DNA of 38,985 bases from Candidatus Obscuribacterales bacterium. Lineage in GTDB: Bacteria > Cyanobacteriota > Vampirovibrionia > Obscuribacterales > Obscuribacteraceae. The position numbers were made by a program, and so were the translations under genes. Below are positions 1 to 7,590 of this stretch, piece after piece. Below the pieces are notes generated by a model. The model saw only the letters and a program-made list of their open reading frames with translations. It was not told where the DNA came from and searched no databases. The stretch covers positions 1 to 38,985 of the forward strand of contig JAIEQI010000205.1 in NCBI GenBank assembly GCA_019747875.1, given 5' to 3'. Position 1 is the stretch's first letter. Each line of letters opens with the position of its first letter.

Positions 1-255
1 GAGCCGCTGTCTCCTGCATCTGCTGCCGGTGCTTCTTCAGTCTTCTCTTCCGAGCCGCTGTCTCCTGCATCTGCTGCCGGTGCTTCTTCAGTCTTCTCTT
101 CCGAGCCGCTGTCTCCTGCATCTGCTGCCGGTGCTTCTTCAGCTTTCTCTTCTGAGCCGCTGTCTCCTGCATCTGCTGCCGGTGCTTCTTCAGTCTTCTC
201 TTCCGAGCCGCTGTCTCCTGCATCTGCTGCCGGTGCTTCTTCAGCTTTCTCTTCC
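1..255 (-). repeat. 51-bp tandem repeat, five near-identical copies
   Basis: Units begin at 1, 52, 103, 154 and 205. They differ mainly at one place, where the encoded codon is Thr or Ala (EEKT or EEKA). A 45-bp degenerate copy (256-300) and a 51-bp diverged copy (301-351) follow on the N-terminal side of the protein. Because 51 is divisible by three, copy-number changes keep the reading frame. The array continues past the left edge, so the total copy number is unknown. Confidence 0.95.
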
Positions 256-629
256 GACTCTCCAGCATCCGCTGCTGGTGCCTCTTCAGCTTTCTCTTCC
301 GATCCGCCCTCGCCAGCTTCTGCAGCTGGTTCTTCTTCGGACTTTTCTTCCGAGCTGCTGTCTCCGGCTTCTGCAGCCGGGGCTTCTTGATCCGATGATT
401 CGGATGCTTCGGTGCTTGCGGTTTGCTCTTCTTCCTTCTTTTCCTCTGCCCCTTCTTCACTTGCTACGGGGTCAGCATGTCCATGGGATTCTTCAGCGCA
501 TTCGCCTGTGCACTCTTCATTTTCCTTCTCGCCGTCCACGACATTCTCCTTCTCACTTACGTTTTGGACCACATTATTCGAGTTACTAACTGACACTGCT
601 TTTGGTGCCTTCTTCTTCTTTTTCGCCAT
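1..629 (-). CDS. Acidic tandem-repeat protein, C-terminus cut by window edge
   Basis: Reading the minus strand from ATG at 629 gives an open frame of 209 codons that runs off the left edge without a stop. A GGAGG ribosome site (638-642) lies 8 nt upstream, which fixes the start. The protein begins MAKKKKK, then becomes very rich in Glu, Ala, Ser and Asp. From about residue 85 it consists of 17-residue repeats of the type EEKTEEAPAADAGDSGS, at first degenerate and then nearly identical. No signal peptide, membrane segment or recognised domain is visible. The basic start and long acidic, probably disordered tail could suit a nucleic-acid- or ribosome-associated protein or a histone-like acidic partner, but that is a guess. 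The opposite strand is also open over the repeat, but its Leu/Pro/Ser-rich product has no ribosome site and is taken as a shadow. Function unknown. Confidence 0.8.
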   Translation of the reverse strand, partial: MAKKKKKAPKAVSVSNSNNVVQNVSEKENVVDGEKENEECTGECAEESHGHADPVASEEGAEEKKEEEQTASTEASESSDQEAPAAEAGDSSSEEKSEEEPAAEAGEGGSEEKAEEAPAADAGESEEKAEEAPAADAGDSGSEEKTEEAPAADAGDSGSEEKAEEAPAADAGDSGSEEKTEEAPAADAGDSGSEEKTEEAPAADAGDSG

Positions 630-790
630 TCTTGATTCCTCCGGGCGCGAAAGCAAAGGTCTTCCAAGAAACTACTCGGAAGCCGCACATGAACGAACCC
701 ATTCAGCTACGAATGCGCTACTTCATGAAGCCTGCTAGGAGGCAAACTTGTTCTTTTTTTAGACCTTCTATTATCAGTATAAACAAAGGA

Positions 791-814
791 GCTCTTTACC
801 GGGGGATAAAGAGC
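791..814 (-). terminator. Possible terminator hairpin
   Basis: GCTCTTTA (791-798) pairs perfectly with TAAAGAGC (807-814) around an 8-nt loop. It lies about 80 nt downstream of the stop of the minus-strand gene ending at 892. The following minus-strand sequence is only moderately T-rich, so this is a weak Rho-independent terminator at best. Confidence 0.4.
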
Positions 815-891
815 AAGATCTTTGGTTAAAACTTGCGTTTTTCAGAAGATTTTTTCGGTTCCGATGCACCACATAAAGTGGCTTCCCGTAG

Positions 892-1326
892 TCATTGATT
901 TTGACGCTCTTTGCTCAATTCGTTGCCTAACTCTTGCCGAATTTTCTTGATTTCGGTCGACAATTGATTTGCCTTTCCGAGCGTTCGCAGGATGTCCCTA
1001 CCGGCACCGTTAGCATCCTTGCGAGAGAGGCGCGTTTCTATCAGTTTAACTTTGTCTCCCAGCGCAACGAGCTCAGAACATGCCTTCGACAAACGTCGCG
1101 ACAGTTCTGCTGGAACTTTGCTCAAATACTTCGATTCCTGATCAGCCTCATCTGCCCGTGCAAGCATCTCCGAAACCGCAGTTTGCAATCGACTATAGTT
1201 TTCGTGCATTTGCTCCAGCAGCTCAGCACGATCCTCTCTTGCTGCGGCAGAGAAACGCTGCACGAGAAAGAAAATCAACAGCGCTAACAACGTAGTAGCT
1301 ACACCGATCGCAAATCCGGAAATCAT
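892..1326 (-). CDS. Membrane-anchored coiled-coil protein, unknown function
   Basis: A 144-residue protein with one N-terminal hydrophobic segment (about residues 3-24), followed by a charged, Leu/Glu/Lys-rich helical region to the end. This is the pattern of a single-span protein with a long cytoplasmic coiled coil. No catalytic motif or named family was recognised. The ATG at 1326 has a GAGGT-like element about 14 nt upstream, so the ribosome site is weak. The gene is followed by a possible terminator at 791-814, and the acidic repeat gene lies further downstream on the same strand. A structural or scaffolding role at the membrane is inference only. Confidence 0.65.
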   Translation of the reverse strand: MISGFAIGVATTLLALLIFFLVQRFSAAAREDRAELLEQMHENYSRLQTAVSEMLARADEADQESKYLSKVPAELSRRLSKACSELVALGDKVKLIETRLSRKDANGAGRDILRTLGKANQLSTEIKKIRQELGNELSKERQNQ

Positions 1327-1707
1327 TCGATTCGTACTACCTCATATCCAAGACTTAGCGCCTGCACGATTGAATTCAAAAATTCCGGTCTCTCGCATAT
1401 TTGAACTACAGTTTTTCAACACTTTATCGGCACATCTTTGACCGATAGCAACATATAAAAATGACTTTAACAAACTGTCCGGCTTCTGTCTCCCCGCACC
1501 GCCACTTGAAAACGACTTACTTGAGAACATTCTTGGTGTCGAGTGGCTTAAAATGTGCTTCCCACAGAGATTAACTATGTTAGACTCTTGCCATCAAAGA
1601 TCGTTGGATCGCATGCCACCCAAGTTCCGTGAACGGCCCGATTAGCTCAACAGATCTTCGAACACTATCCGGCAACCATGGCTTATTGGCGTTAGTTGGA
1701 GTTGCTT
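1327..1707. other. Intergenic region, nothing convincing seen
   Basis: This 381-bp gap separates divergent genes, so it should hold promoters for both, but no clear -35/-10 pair was found. A minus-strand ORF of 62 codons (1342-1530) lacks a ribosome site and a recognisable product and was not called. Confidence 0.5.
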
Positions 1708-1923
1708 ATGTCAAACAACAACTTGGATTCAGTAGAACTTACTTTGAGACAGCTCAAAGATATAGTCGACAAAAACCACTCGCAGGAAGTGGAAACAAGC
1801 CTGATCGTCCAACAGATGGAACGTCTTGTGACTGAGATGAAGAGCAAGACCGTCGATATGCGTCCGAATACTTTCGTCGCCGACACATCTATGAACCTGG
1901 GTGTAGTACCCGGGCTGGTCTAA
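1708..1923 (+). CDS. Small hypothetical protein (71 aa)
   Basis: The ATG at 1708 is preceded by TTGGAG six nucleotides upstream, a good ribosome site, so it is preferred over the in-frame TTG at 1696. The 71-residue product is predicted mostly helical and polar in its first 50 residues (Leu spacing suggests an amphipathic or coiled-coil helix) and ends in a short hydrophobic tail, NLGVVPGLV. It has no signal peptide or membrane span. The family was not recognised. It lies 258 bp upstream of the tandem kinase genes on the same strand, and whether it shares their transcript is unknown. Confidence 0.6.
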   Translation: MSNNNLDSVELTLRQLKDIVDKNHSQEVETSLIVQQMERLVTEMKSKTVDMRPNTFVADTSMNLGVVPGLV

Positions 1924-2181
1924 ATAAAAAATCTACGCATAGAAAACAGCGCTACGGTCAAGAGCGCTGGTAATTCGTCGCTGAATTTGAACAATCTGAA
2001 CGCGGTCCCCGGCTCCCAAATTAAAGCGCAAGCTATGGCTTGTGCCTTTTGCTTTTTGAGAGAGGATTTCGCGATACCTGAAGGCAGAAAGCCAACAGTT
2101 CGGTCCACAATCAAATCGGCTGGCAATAAAAGAAGAACGCTATAGTATTAAATGCGAAGAAGAGTCTGGATTCCTTGAAAA

Positions 2182-4152
2182 ATGATTGGCACGGTACTCG
2201 ACGATAAATACTGGATCGTAAGCGAACTGGGAGCAGGCGGCGCTGGGACCGTGTACAAGGCAGAACAGCGGGAGTTGAAACGTTTTGTCGCCATAAAAGT
2301 TTTGCACGCCAAAAAGACGGCAGATCTGCAGTTGATTAAGGAAGCAAAGAACCTGCAAAAGGTGAGAAGTCCTCACGTGGTAAACGTGATTGCCGTAGGG
2401 CTGGTTAACAAAGAACAGCCTTACCTGGTGATGGAGTATTTGGACGGTGAAAGCTTAGACACCGTAATTAAACGCGAAGGAAGTCTAAGCGAAAGCCAAA
2501 CCTCAGACATCGCTATTCAGATTTGTCTGGCTCTAGAAGCAGCACACAAAGAAAGCATCGTCCACCGTGACTTGAAACCAGCAAACATCCTGCTTTCGAA
2601 GGGAACAGGCAAACCGATCGCTAAGGTTCTCGATTTTGGTTTGGCTAAGAATCTCAATCCCACAGAAAGCCTGGCGGCCACAGGCACAAAAACGGGAACA
2701 GGAAACCTTGTTGGAACAGTCGCATACATGTCTCCGGAGGTATGTTCCGGTCAGAAAGCTGATTTACTATCGGATATTTACTCTTTCGGCTGCATCCTGT
2801 ATGAGTGCATTTCAGGTCATCCGCCGTTTCAAGCGGATAATTGGGTAGCGCTTTTACACATGCATCGAGAAGTTGCCCCGCAATCGTTACGTGAAGACCA
2901 TCCGGAATTATCGCCGGAAATGGATACTCTGATTCTCAAATGCCTACAGAAGGATCCACTTGATCGTTTTTCATCGCCATCAGAACTGCGAAGCGCATTG
3001 GAAATGATTCAAACGGGGCGCATACACGACCTGGCATCAAGTGGACTACTTAGATTACGGCGTTCGAAGCAATCAGAGAAACTAGCACAAAAGTTACTGC
3101 CAGTTGGAATAGCTCTTGCAGTCGTCGGATTGTGTGTCGCTGTAATCATGCTGAAGACATCGCAAGCAACAAAAACGTTTGTACCTGTACCTAAAACGCA
3201 CAAAATCAAATTTAGCCAGCCAGAAGCTGGGTCAGTAAAGCTTTCATCACTGTCCGTCCGTGTTCGCAATTTACCAAGGATTACGGAGGCTGCACTTACC
3301 GAGAATTCGAAGATTCCCGCAGCCGTCACTGAGACTGACGAGATTATTGCACGAAGCAAAGATCCCAAAGTTCTGGCCGTCGCATACCAATTAAAAGGAA
3401 TGCTCTTATCAAAGGGCAATCCTAAGGAAGCACTTAGTTGCTTCAAACTTGCCTATGCAAACATGACCAAAGCATTCGGAGGCAAGGACTCAATCGAATC
3501 TACGCATGCCCTGATTGGCCAACTCACCATGTACTATAGCCTTGGCGATGACGGCGGTGTAAACAAAACGATCAAGAAACTATTGCCACTTATCCATATT
3601 GTGGAGACAAGCGAATTGCCCAGCGCGCCGCTGGCAATAGCCGAGACTTGGCACGCCTCCCTCTACGTATGGTCCGAATCGCCTTTTGAAACCTATCACT
3701 CCTACTCGGAATATCTGGCTAGAAAGAATGATCTTGCTAATTCGTCAAAATTCGCACTAAAAGCAATAGCAGCTTGCACGTATCTTCGGCCGGAACCATA
3801 TCTTCAACTAGCAACAAATGCCCTGAATGAAGGAAAACCAGCCGAAGCACAAAAATGGGTTGATAAAGTGACGCACTTCACTGACCTGTTAGGTAAGGAG
3901 GTAGAAGAGACAAGAAAGAACCTTGCCGGAAACAGAGAGTCGGAACATAATGTGAGAGCGGCTTATAATTACAAAGCCATCGCAAGATGGTACGACGGAC
4001 AACAACGATACAAAGAAGCCATATTTTATTTCCGCCGCTGTGCGTCTATGGCTGAAGGCTCCAATTACTACAGCAATATGGGCTTCGTAAGTGAGTCAAG
4101 AACTAGAATTGAACAACTAGAGCGCCATTTAAAAGAGAAGGCAGCAAAATAA
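2182..4152 (+). CDS. Ser/Thr protein kinase with transmembrane segment and TPR-like tail
   Basis: A Hanks-type protein kinase that should phosphorylate Ser/Thr on partner proteins from the cytoplasmic face of the membrane. Kinase domain, about residues 10-275: glycine loop G17-V24, ATP-binding Lys39, HRDLKPAN with catalytic Asp130 and Asn135, DFG Asp151, and SPE at 184-186 in place of APE. A hydrophobic span follows at about 305-324. The remaining 330 residues are helical and TPR-like and would be extracytoplasmic. No PASTA repeats are present. A near full-length paralogue starts 16 bp downstream, so the two probably form an operon. The start ATG is set by alignment of its N terminus with the paralogue; the ribosome site is weak. 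The signal sensed and the substrates are unknown. Confidence 0.9.
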   Translation: MIGTVLDDKYWIVSELGAGGAGTVYKAEQRELKRFVAIKVLHAKKTADLQLIKEAKNLQKVRSPHVVNVIAVGLVNKEQPYLVMEYLDGESLDTVIKREGSLSESQTSDIAIQICLALEAAHKESIVHRDLKPANILLSKGTGKPIAKVLDFGLAKNLNPTESLAATGTKTGTGNLVGTVAYMSPEVCSGQKADLLSDIYSFGCILYECISGHPPFQADNWVALLHMHREVAPQSLREDHPELSPEMDTLILKCLQKDPLDRFSSPSELRSALEMIQTGRIHDLASSGLLRLRRSKQSEKLAQKLLPVGIALAVVGLCVAVIMLKTSQATKTFVPVPKTHKIKFSQPEAGSVKLSSLSVRVRNLPRITEAALTENSKIPAAVTETDEIIARSKDPKVLAVAYQLKGMLLSKGNPKEALSCFKLAYANMTKAFGGKDSIESTHALIGQLTMYYSLGDDGGVNKTIKKLLPLIHIVETSELPSAPLAIAETWHASLYVWSESPFETYHSYSEYLARKNDLANSSKFALKAIAACTYLRPEPYLQLATNALNEGKPAEAQKWVDKVTHFTDLLGKEVEETRKNLAGNRESEHNVRAAYNYKAIARWYDGQQRYKEAIFYFRRCASMAEGSNYYSNMGFVSESRTRIEQLERHLKEKAAK

Positions 4153-4168
4153 TAACGAGAGCCTAAGC

Positions 4169-6166
4169 TTGATTGGTAGTGTGATCGATGAAAAATATTC
4201 CATAGTCGCCGAGCTTGGAAAAGGTGGTGCTGGCACCGTCTACAAAGCCACTCAGAGTACTCTCAAGAGATCGGTCGCCATAAAAGTTTTGCACACAAAA
4301 ACCAGTGTTGACCAGCCTTTAGTCCGAGAAGCGAAGAATCTCATGCGAGTTCAACATCTGAACATCGTTAAGGTTATGGCAGTGGGCTTAATTGACAATG
4401 AGCGTCCATACCTGGTGATGGAACATATTGAGGGAGTCACCCTCGATTCATACATAAGCTCGAACGGAACGCTCACTGAAGCTCAAACAATTCATATTGC
4501 ACTTCAAATATGCTCGGCACTGGATTCTGCGCATAGACAAAAGATCATCCATCGCGATCTTAAGTCCGCCAACATAATGTTGACGAATGATAGCGAACAT
4601 CAGACCGTCAAGATTCTCGATTTCGGTCTTTCGAAGAATTTGGACCCGCAATCAACAAATTCCAACACTGTCACCAAAACCGGCGGATTGGTAGGCTCGG
4701 TAGCCTACATGTCTCCTGAAGTATGTTCCGGGCAAAAAGCTGACTTTCAATCCGACATTTATTCACTCGGTTGCATCCTCTATGAGTGCCTGACTGGCCA
4801 CGTACCATTTCTGGCCGATAGCTGGGTCGGAATTCTCCACATGCATAAAGAAGTTCCGCCCGATCCGATTGCCAGCGAAAACACTAGCGTCAGCGAACAA
4901 ATGGAAGAACTTGTCCTCAAATGTCTAGAAAAGAATCCGTTCGACCGTTTTGACTCGCCTGCAAAAATACACAGGGCGCTGGAAATGATTCAAGCGGGAA
5001 AGACCTCAGATGCCGAACTTACTGCGCTACTTGCTCGCCGATCCACTCCGAGAAAAGCAATAGGAATTAAGAAGACGGAAGCACTCTTGCTTTCGTTCTT
5101 CGCCGTAGCCTTTGTGATAGTGGCTGCGACGATTGCAAGGCAACAAGCTCACAACCCTGCCGAGGAGATCAAGTCGAAGCCTGCTTTAGAGGACTTCGAG
5201 AACGCAGCAGAAAGAAAGAAGATCAGGCATTCGTCCCAATCCTTTCGTTTAAGTGAATTGCTAGGACGCTTTCAACACGGCAAAAATGATCCAAAGGAAG
5301 TTTCTGCGATCATTTCGGAAACAAATGAAATGCGTGCCCGCGCAAAATCCGCTCCCGCTTTATTCGTTATCTATCAAGTCCAAGGAAGAGCCTACCACCA
5401 ATCAGGCAGGTACCCTGAAGCAGTATCATCTTTCAAGCAAGCACTGATAAACGCTCGCAAGGCAAATGAAGGGAAAGACAGCCCGCAATCTATTCAGTCT
5501 CTGATAGGAATCTTCGAATCGCTTAGTGCAATGAAGCAAGACCAGCAGGCAAAACCGTATTTGAAACAGGTCGCAAATTTGCTCGATAAAGTAAGCAGTG
5601 AGAATCTCAATCTCGTCGATTTGAAGCTACCAATACTGGCGAAGGATTACGGATCGCTGAACATGTGGGATTATGTTCAACATCTCACCTACCTGAATCT
5701 TGCTCAGCAAGAACACAAAGACAAAAACTACAAGGAGTCCAGCGACTATGCCAGAAAAGGGCAGGATGCAGACGCCGATTATCGACCAAAATTTTCACTC
5801 CTGATCGCTGACAATTTTGCCGCGGAGGGAAATCATAAGGCGGCCGAGAAAATGATTAGTGAAACCAAAGCTCAATTAGCAGCCTTGGAAAAAGAAGTTG
5901 TGGATCGAAAATCATCTTCGGCAATCACTCCTTTTCCGGAAAAGGTTAACCAAGCCGCCCAAGGATATTCGGAACTGGCATCGTGGGAAGAAGCGCACGG
6001 AAACCTGAAGGAAGCGCTGCAATATTACAGGAAGTCTGCCAGCATGGCTGACGGCTCGGATTACTATGCAAAATCGGAAGTAATCCGCACAGCGATTCGA
6101 AATATCAAAAGACTAGAGGAAGCAGTGCCACTCAAGACCAATCAATTAGAACCGCAGAAAAGATAG
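4169..6166 (+). CDS. Ser/Thr protein kinase, tandem paralogue of the upstream kinase
   Basis: A 665-residue protein with the same order as its neighbour: kinase domain (about 10-275), membrane span (about 304-322), TPR-like extracytoplasmic tail. ATP-binding Lys39, catalytic Asp130, Asn135 and DFG Asp151 are all present, so it is predicted active. The catalytic loop reads HRDLKSAN, with Ser in place of the usual Pro. The start is a TTG at 4169, chosen because MIGSVIDEKY aligns exactly with MIGTVLDDKY of the first kinase; a GAGAG element lies upstream. Similarity continues to the C terminus (SMADGSDYY against SMAEGSNYY), which shows whole-gene duplication. The extracellular tails have diverged more than the kinase domains, which suggests different inputs to similar outputs. 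Substrates are unknown. Confidence 0.88.
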   Translation: MIGSVIDEKYSIVAELGKGGAGTVYKATQSTLKRSVAIKVLHTKTSVDQPLVREAKNLMRVQHLNIVKVMAVGLIDNERPYLVMEHIEGVTLDSYISSNGTLTEAQTIHIALQICSALDSAHRQKIIHRDLKSANIMLTNDSEHQTVKILDFGLSKNLDPQSTNSNTVTKTGGLVGSVAYMSPEVCSGQKADFQSDIYSLGCILYECLTGHVPFLADSWVGILHMHKEVPPDPIASENTSVSEQMEELVLKCLEKNPFDRFDSPAKIHRALEMIQAGKTSDAELTALLARRSTPRKAIGIKKTEALLLSFFAVAFVIVAATIARQQAHNPAEEIKSKPALEDFENAAERKKIRHSSQSFRLSELLGRFQHGKNDPKEVSAIISETNEMRARAKSAPALFVIYQVQGRAYHQSGRYPEAVSSFKQALINARKANEGKDSPQSIQSLIGIFESLSAMKQDQQAKPYLKQVANLLDKVSSENLNLVDLKLPILAKDYGSLNMWDYVQHLTYLNLAQQEHKDKNYKESSDYARKGQDADADYRPKFSLLIADNFAAEGNHKAAEKMISETKAQLAALEKEVVDRKSSSAITPFPEKVNQAAQGYSELASWEEAHGNLKEALQYYRKSASMADGSDYYAKSEVIRTAIRNIKRLEEAVPLKTNQLEPQKR

Positions 6167-6191
6167 ATCGGAGCATATCGTTCTTAAGATC

Positions 6192-6224
6192 GAAGCCGGC
6201 AAGATGCCGGCGCTCCCGGGATCG
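6192..6224 (+). repeat. REP-like palindromic element, GCCGGCA family
   Basis: The core GCCGGCA-AGA-TGCCGGC forms a perfect 7-bp stem with a 3-nt loop, followed by GCTCCCGGGATCG. Nearly identical copies occur at 12273-12310 (opposite orientation) and from 38821 onward. It follows the second kinase gene. Confidence 0.85.
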
Positions 6225-6240
6225 AACCGGTTCGGAAACG

Positions 6241-6426
6241 TATGGAGCGCGGGCATCTTGCCCGCCCATATGCAAATTCTACTATCTACGCCACAGCTTT
6301 AGGGAGACTCTACCGAAACTACGAATGCGTAGCTGCAACTCGCGTCCCGCTTATGGACGGCGAGACGTCCATGCTAGCTGCAACGCGCTTCGCGCTTATG
6401 GGCGGACGGGACGTCCGCGCTCCATA
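6241..6426. repeat. BIME-like composite of inverted REP copies
   Basis: Two 30-bp elements face each other at 6241-6270 and 6397-6426. The outer 12 bp (TATGGAGCGCGG) are perfect inverted repeats, and CCGCCCATA/TATGGGCGG are also shared. Each core is its own hairpin: GCGGGCA-TCT-TGCCCGC (6249-6265) and GCGGACG-GGA-CGTCCGC (6402-6418). Between them a unit beginning AGCTGCAAC is tandemly repeated at 6331 and 6376. The composite ends 7 bp from the murG stop. No transposase is encoded. Confidence 0.8.
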
Positions 6427-6432
6427 CTACAG

Positions 6433-7590
6433 CTACACGCCGACTTTTTCTTTGTTCTGCCTGATTTGAAAAGCTGTGCTCAGCTCCTTCAATTGGGATG
6501 AGAGATCGCGTGCTGCCTGCGCTTTCCCTTCCCCACTCATGGCCTTGCGCATCTGTCGCAACTTTTCATCGTTTGAAAGTATGTCCATTATTTCTTTGAA
6601 TAAAAGATCCGAAGTCAACTGCGACTGTGCTATTAGCTGAGCTGCTCCTTTGCTCGCCATGTATCGCGCATTGTGCGTTTGGTGATCCGCCGCAGCAAAA
6701 GGATACGGAATGAATATCGCCGGCGTGCCCATAACAGAGAGTTCCGACACTGTCATTGCTCCAGCACGGCAAATAGCCAGATCCGAGGCCGCATAAGCAA
6801 CGGCTAAATCGTCGAAATAATCTCGCAAGAAATATCGAGAATTGTTGAGGCAAAGCGGATCCATTGTCTCTTTGCACTCGTGGATATTTTTGCTTCCAAC
6901 CTGGTGAATGACCTGGATCGGCGGATCAACATCAAGCAGCTTCGGCAACGCTCCAATAACAGCATCATTAAGAGCGCGCGCGCCTTGCGAGCCACCAGTA
7001 ACAAGAACCGTTTTCAGATCCGACCTCAGCCCAAGCACTGCGCAAGCGGCGTCCCGTTTTAGTGGACCTAAAAAGCTCTTCCCGACCGGATTACCGTTCA
7101 CGATGATGCGCCCATGCTTGGGCTTCAGTCGGCTATGCGCGCCTTGCATTCCGCAAGATACCAAACTCGCCCCGCCCGAGAGCATTCTATTCACCAAACC
7201 CGGGTGTGCGTCTGGTTCATGAATCGCATATGGTATGCCTAACATCGAGGCAGCAACTAACGCCGGCGCCGAAGCGTAACCACCAGTACCGAGAACCGCA
7301 CTGGGAGCGAAATCCAAAAGAATCCGACGAGCATCGAAAACCGATGCTGTGAACTGAAACGGCCATGACAGAAGCTTAGCGGACAACTTCCGCGGCAGTC
7401 CGGATACTTCAAGTGCCAGAAAATCCAAGCCCCGTTCGGCTGCCAATTTTTCCTCGAGGTGGCCTTTTGCTCCTATATAAAGGATGGCCTCCAGGTCCGG
7501 ATCGTCCTTCAATTGTTCAGCTACTGCAAGCGCTGGGTAGATATGTCCACCTGTGCCGCCTCCAGTCAGAACAAATCGATGCTTGACCAT
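6433..7590 (-). CDS. murG: UDP-GlcNAc:lipid I GlcNAc transferase MurG
   Basis: Transfers GlcNAc from UDP-GlcNAc to lipid I, giving lipid II, on the cytoplasmic side of the membrane; this is the last intracellular step of peptidoglycan precursor synthesis. The 385-residue length is normal. The N-terminal glycine loop GGGTGGH (10-16) starts the acceptor domain, with HEPDAHPGLVNR where many homologues have HEQNAxPGxxNR. The second domain has the donor-side loop GGSQGARALN near residue 200 and later AGAMTVSEL and FIPYPFAAADHQTHNA. The ATG at 7590 overlaps the ftsW stop by one base (TAATG), typical of translational coupling. It is the last gene of a TPR-murD-ftsW-murG series and is followed by REP-like hairpins rather than by murC/murB. 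Confidence 0.97.
   Translation of the reverse strand: MVKHRFVLTGGGTGGHIYPALAVAEQLKDDPDLEAILYIGAKGHLEEKLAAERGLDFLALEVSGLPRKLSAKLLSWPFQFTASVFDARRILLDFAPSAVLGTGGYASAPALVAASMLGIPYAIHEPDAHPGLVNRMLSGGASLVSCGMQGAHSRLKPKHGRIIVNGNPVGKSFLGPLKRDAACAVLGLRSDLKTVLVTGGSQGARALNDAVIGALPKLLDVDPPIQVIHQVGSKNIHECKETMDPLCLNNSRYFLRDYFDDLAVAYAASDLAICRAGAMTVSELSVMGTPAIFIPYPFAAADHQTHNARYMASKGAAQLIAQSQLTSDLLFKEIMDILSNDEKLRQMRKAMSGEGKAQAARDLSSQLKELSTAFQIRQNKEKVGV

Noticed and set aside
29..589. Plus-strand ORF of Leu/Pro/Ser-rich repeats over the 51-bp array
   Set aside because: It is the antisense of the acidic repeat gene, which has a strong ribosome site; the repeat period keeps all frames open.
1342..1530. Minus-strand ORF of 62 codons
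   Set aside because: No ribosome site, no motif, composition not distinctive.
6241..6426. Miniature insertion sequence with terminal inverted repeats
   Set aside because: The inverted ends are part of hairpin REP copies and no target-site duplication is evident, so a BIME-type composite is the simpler reading.
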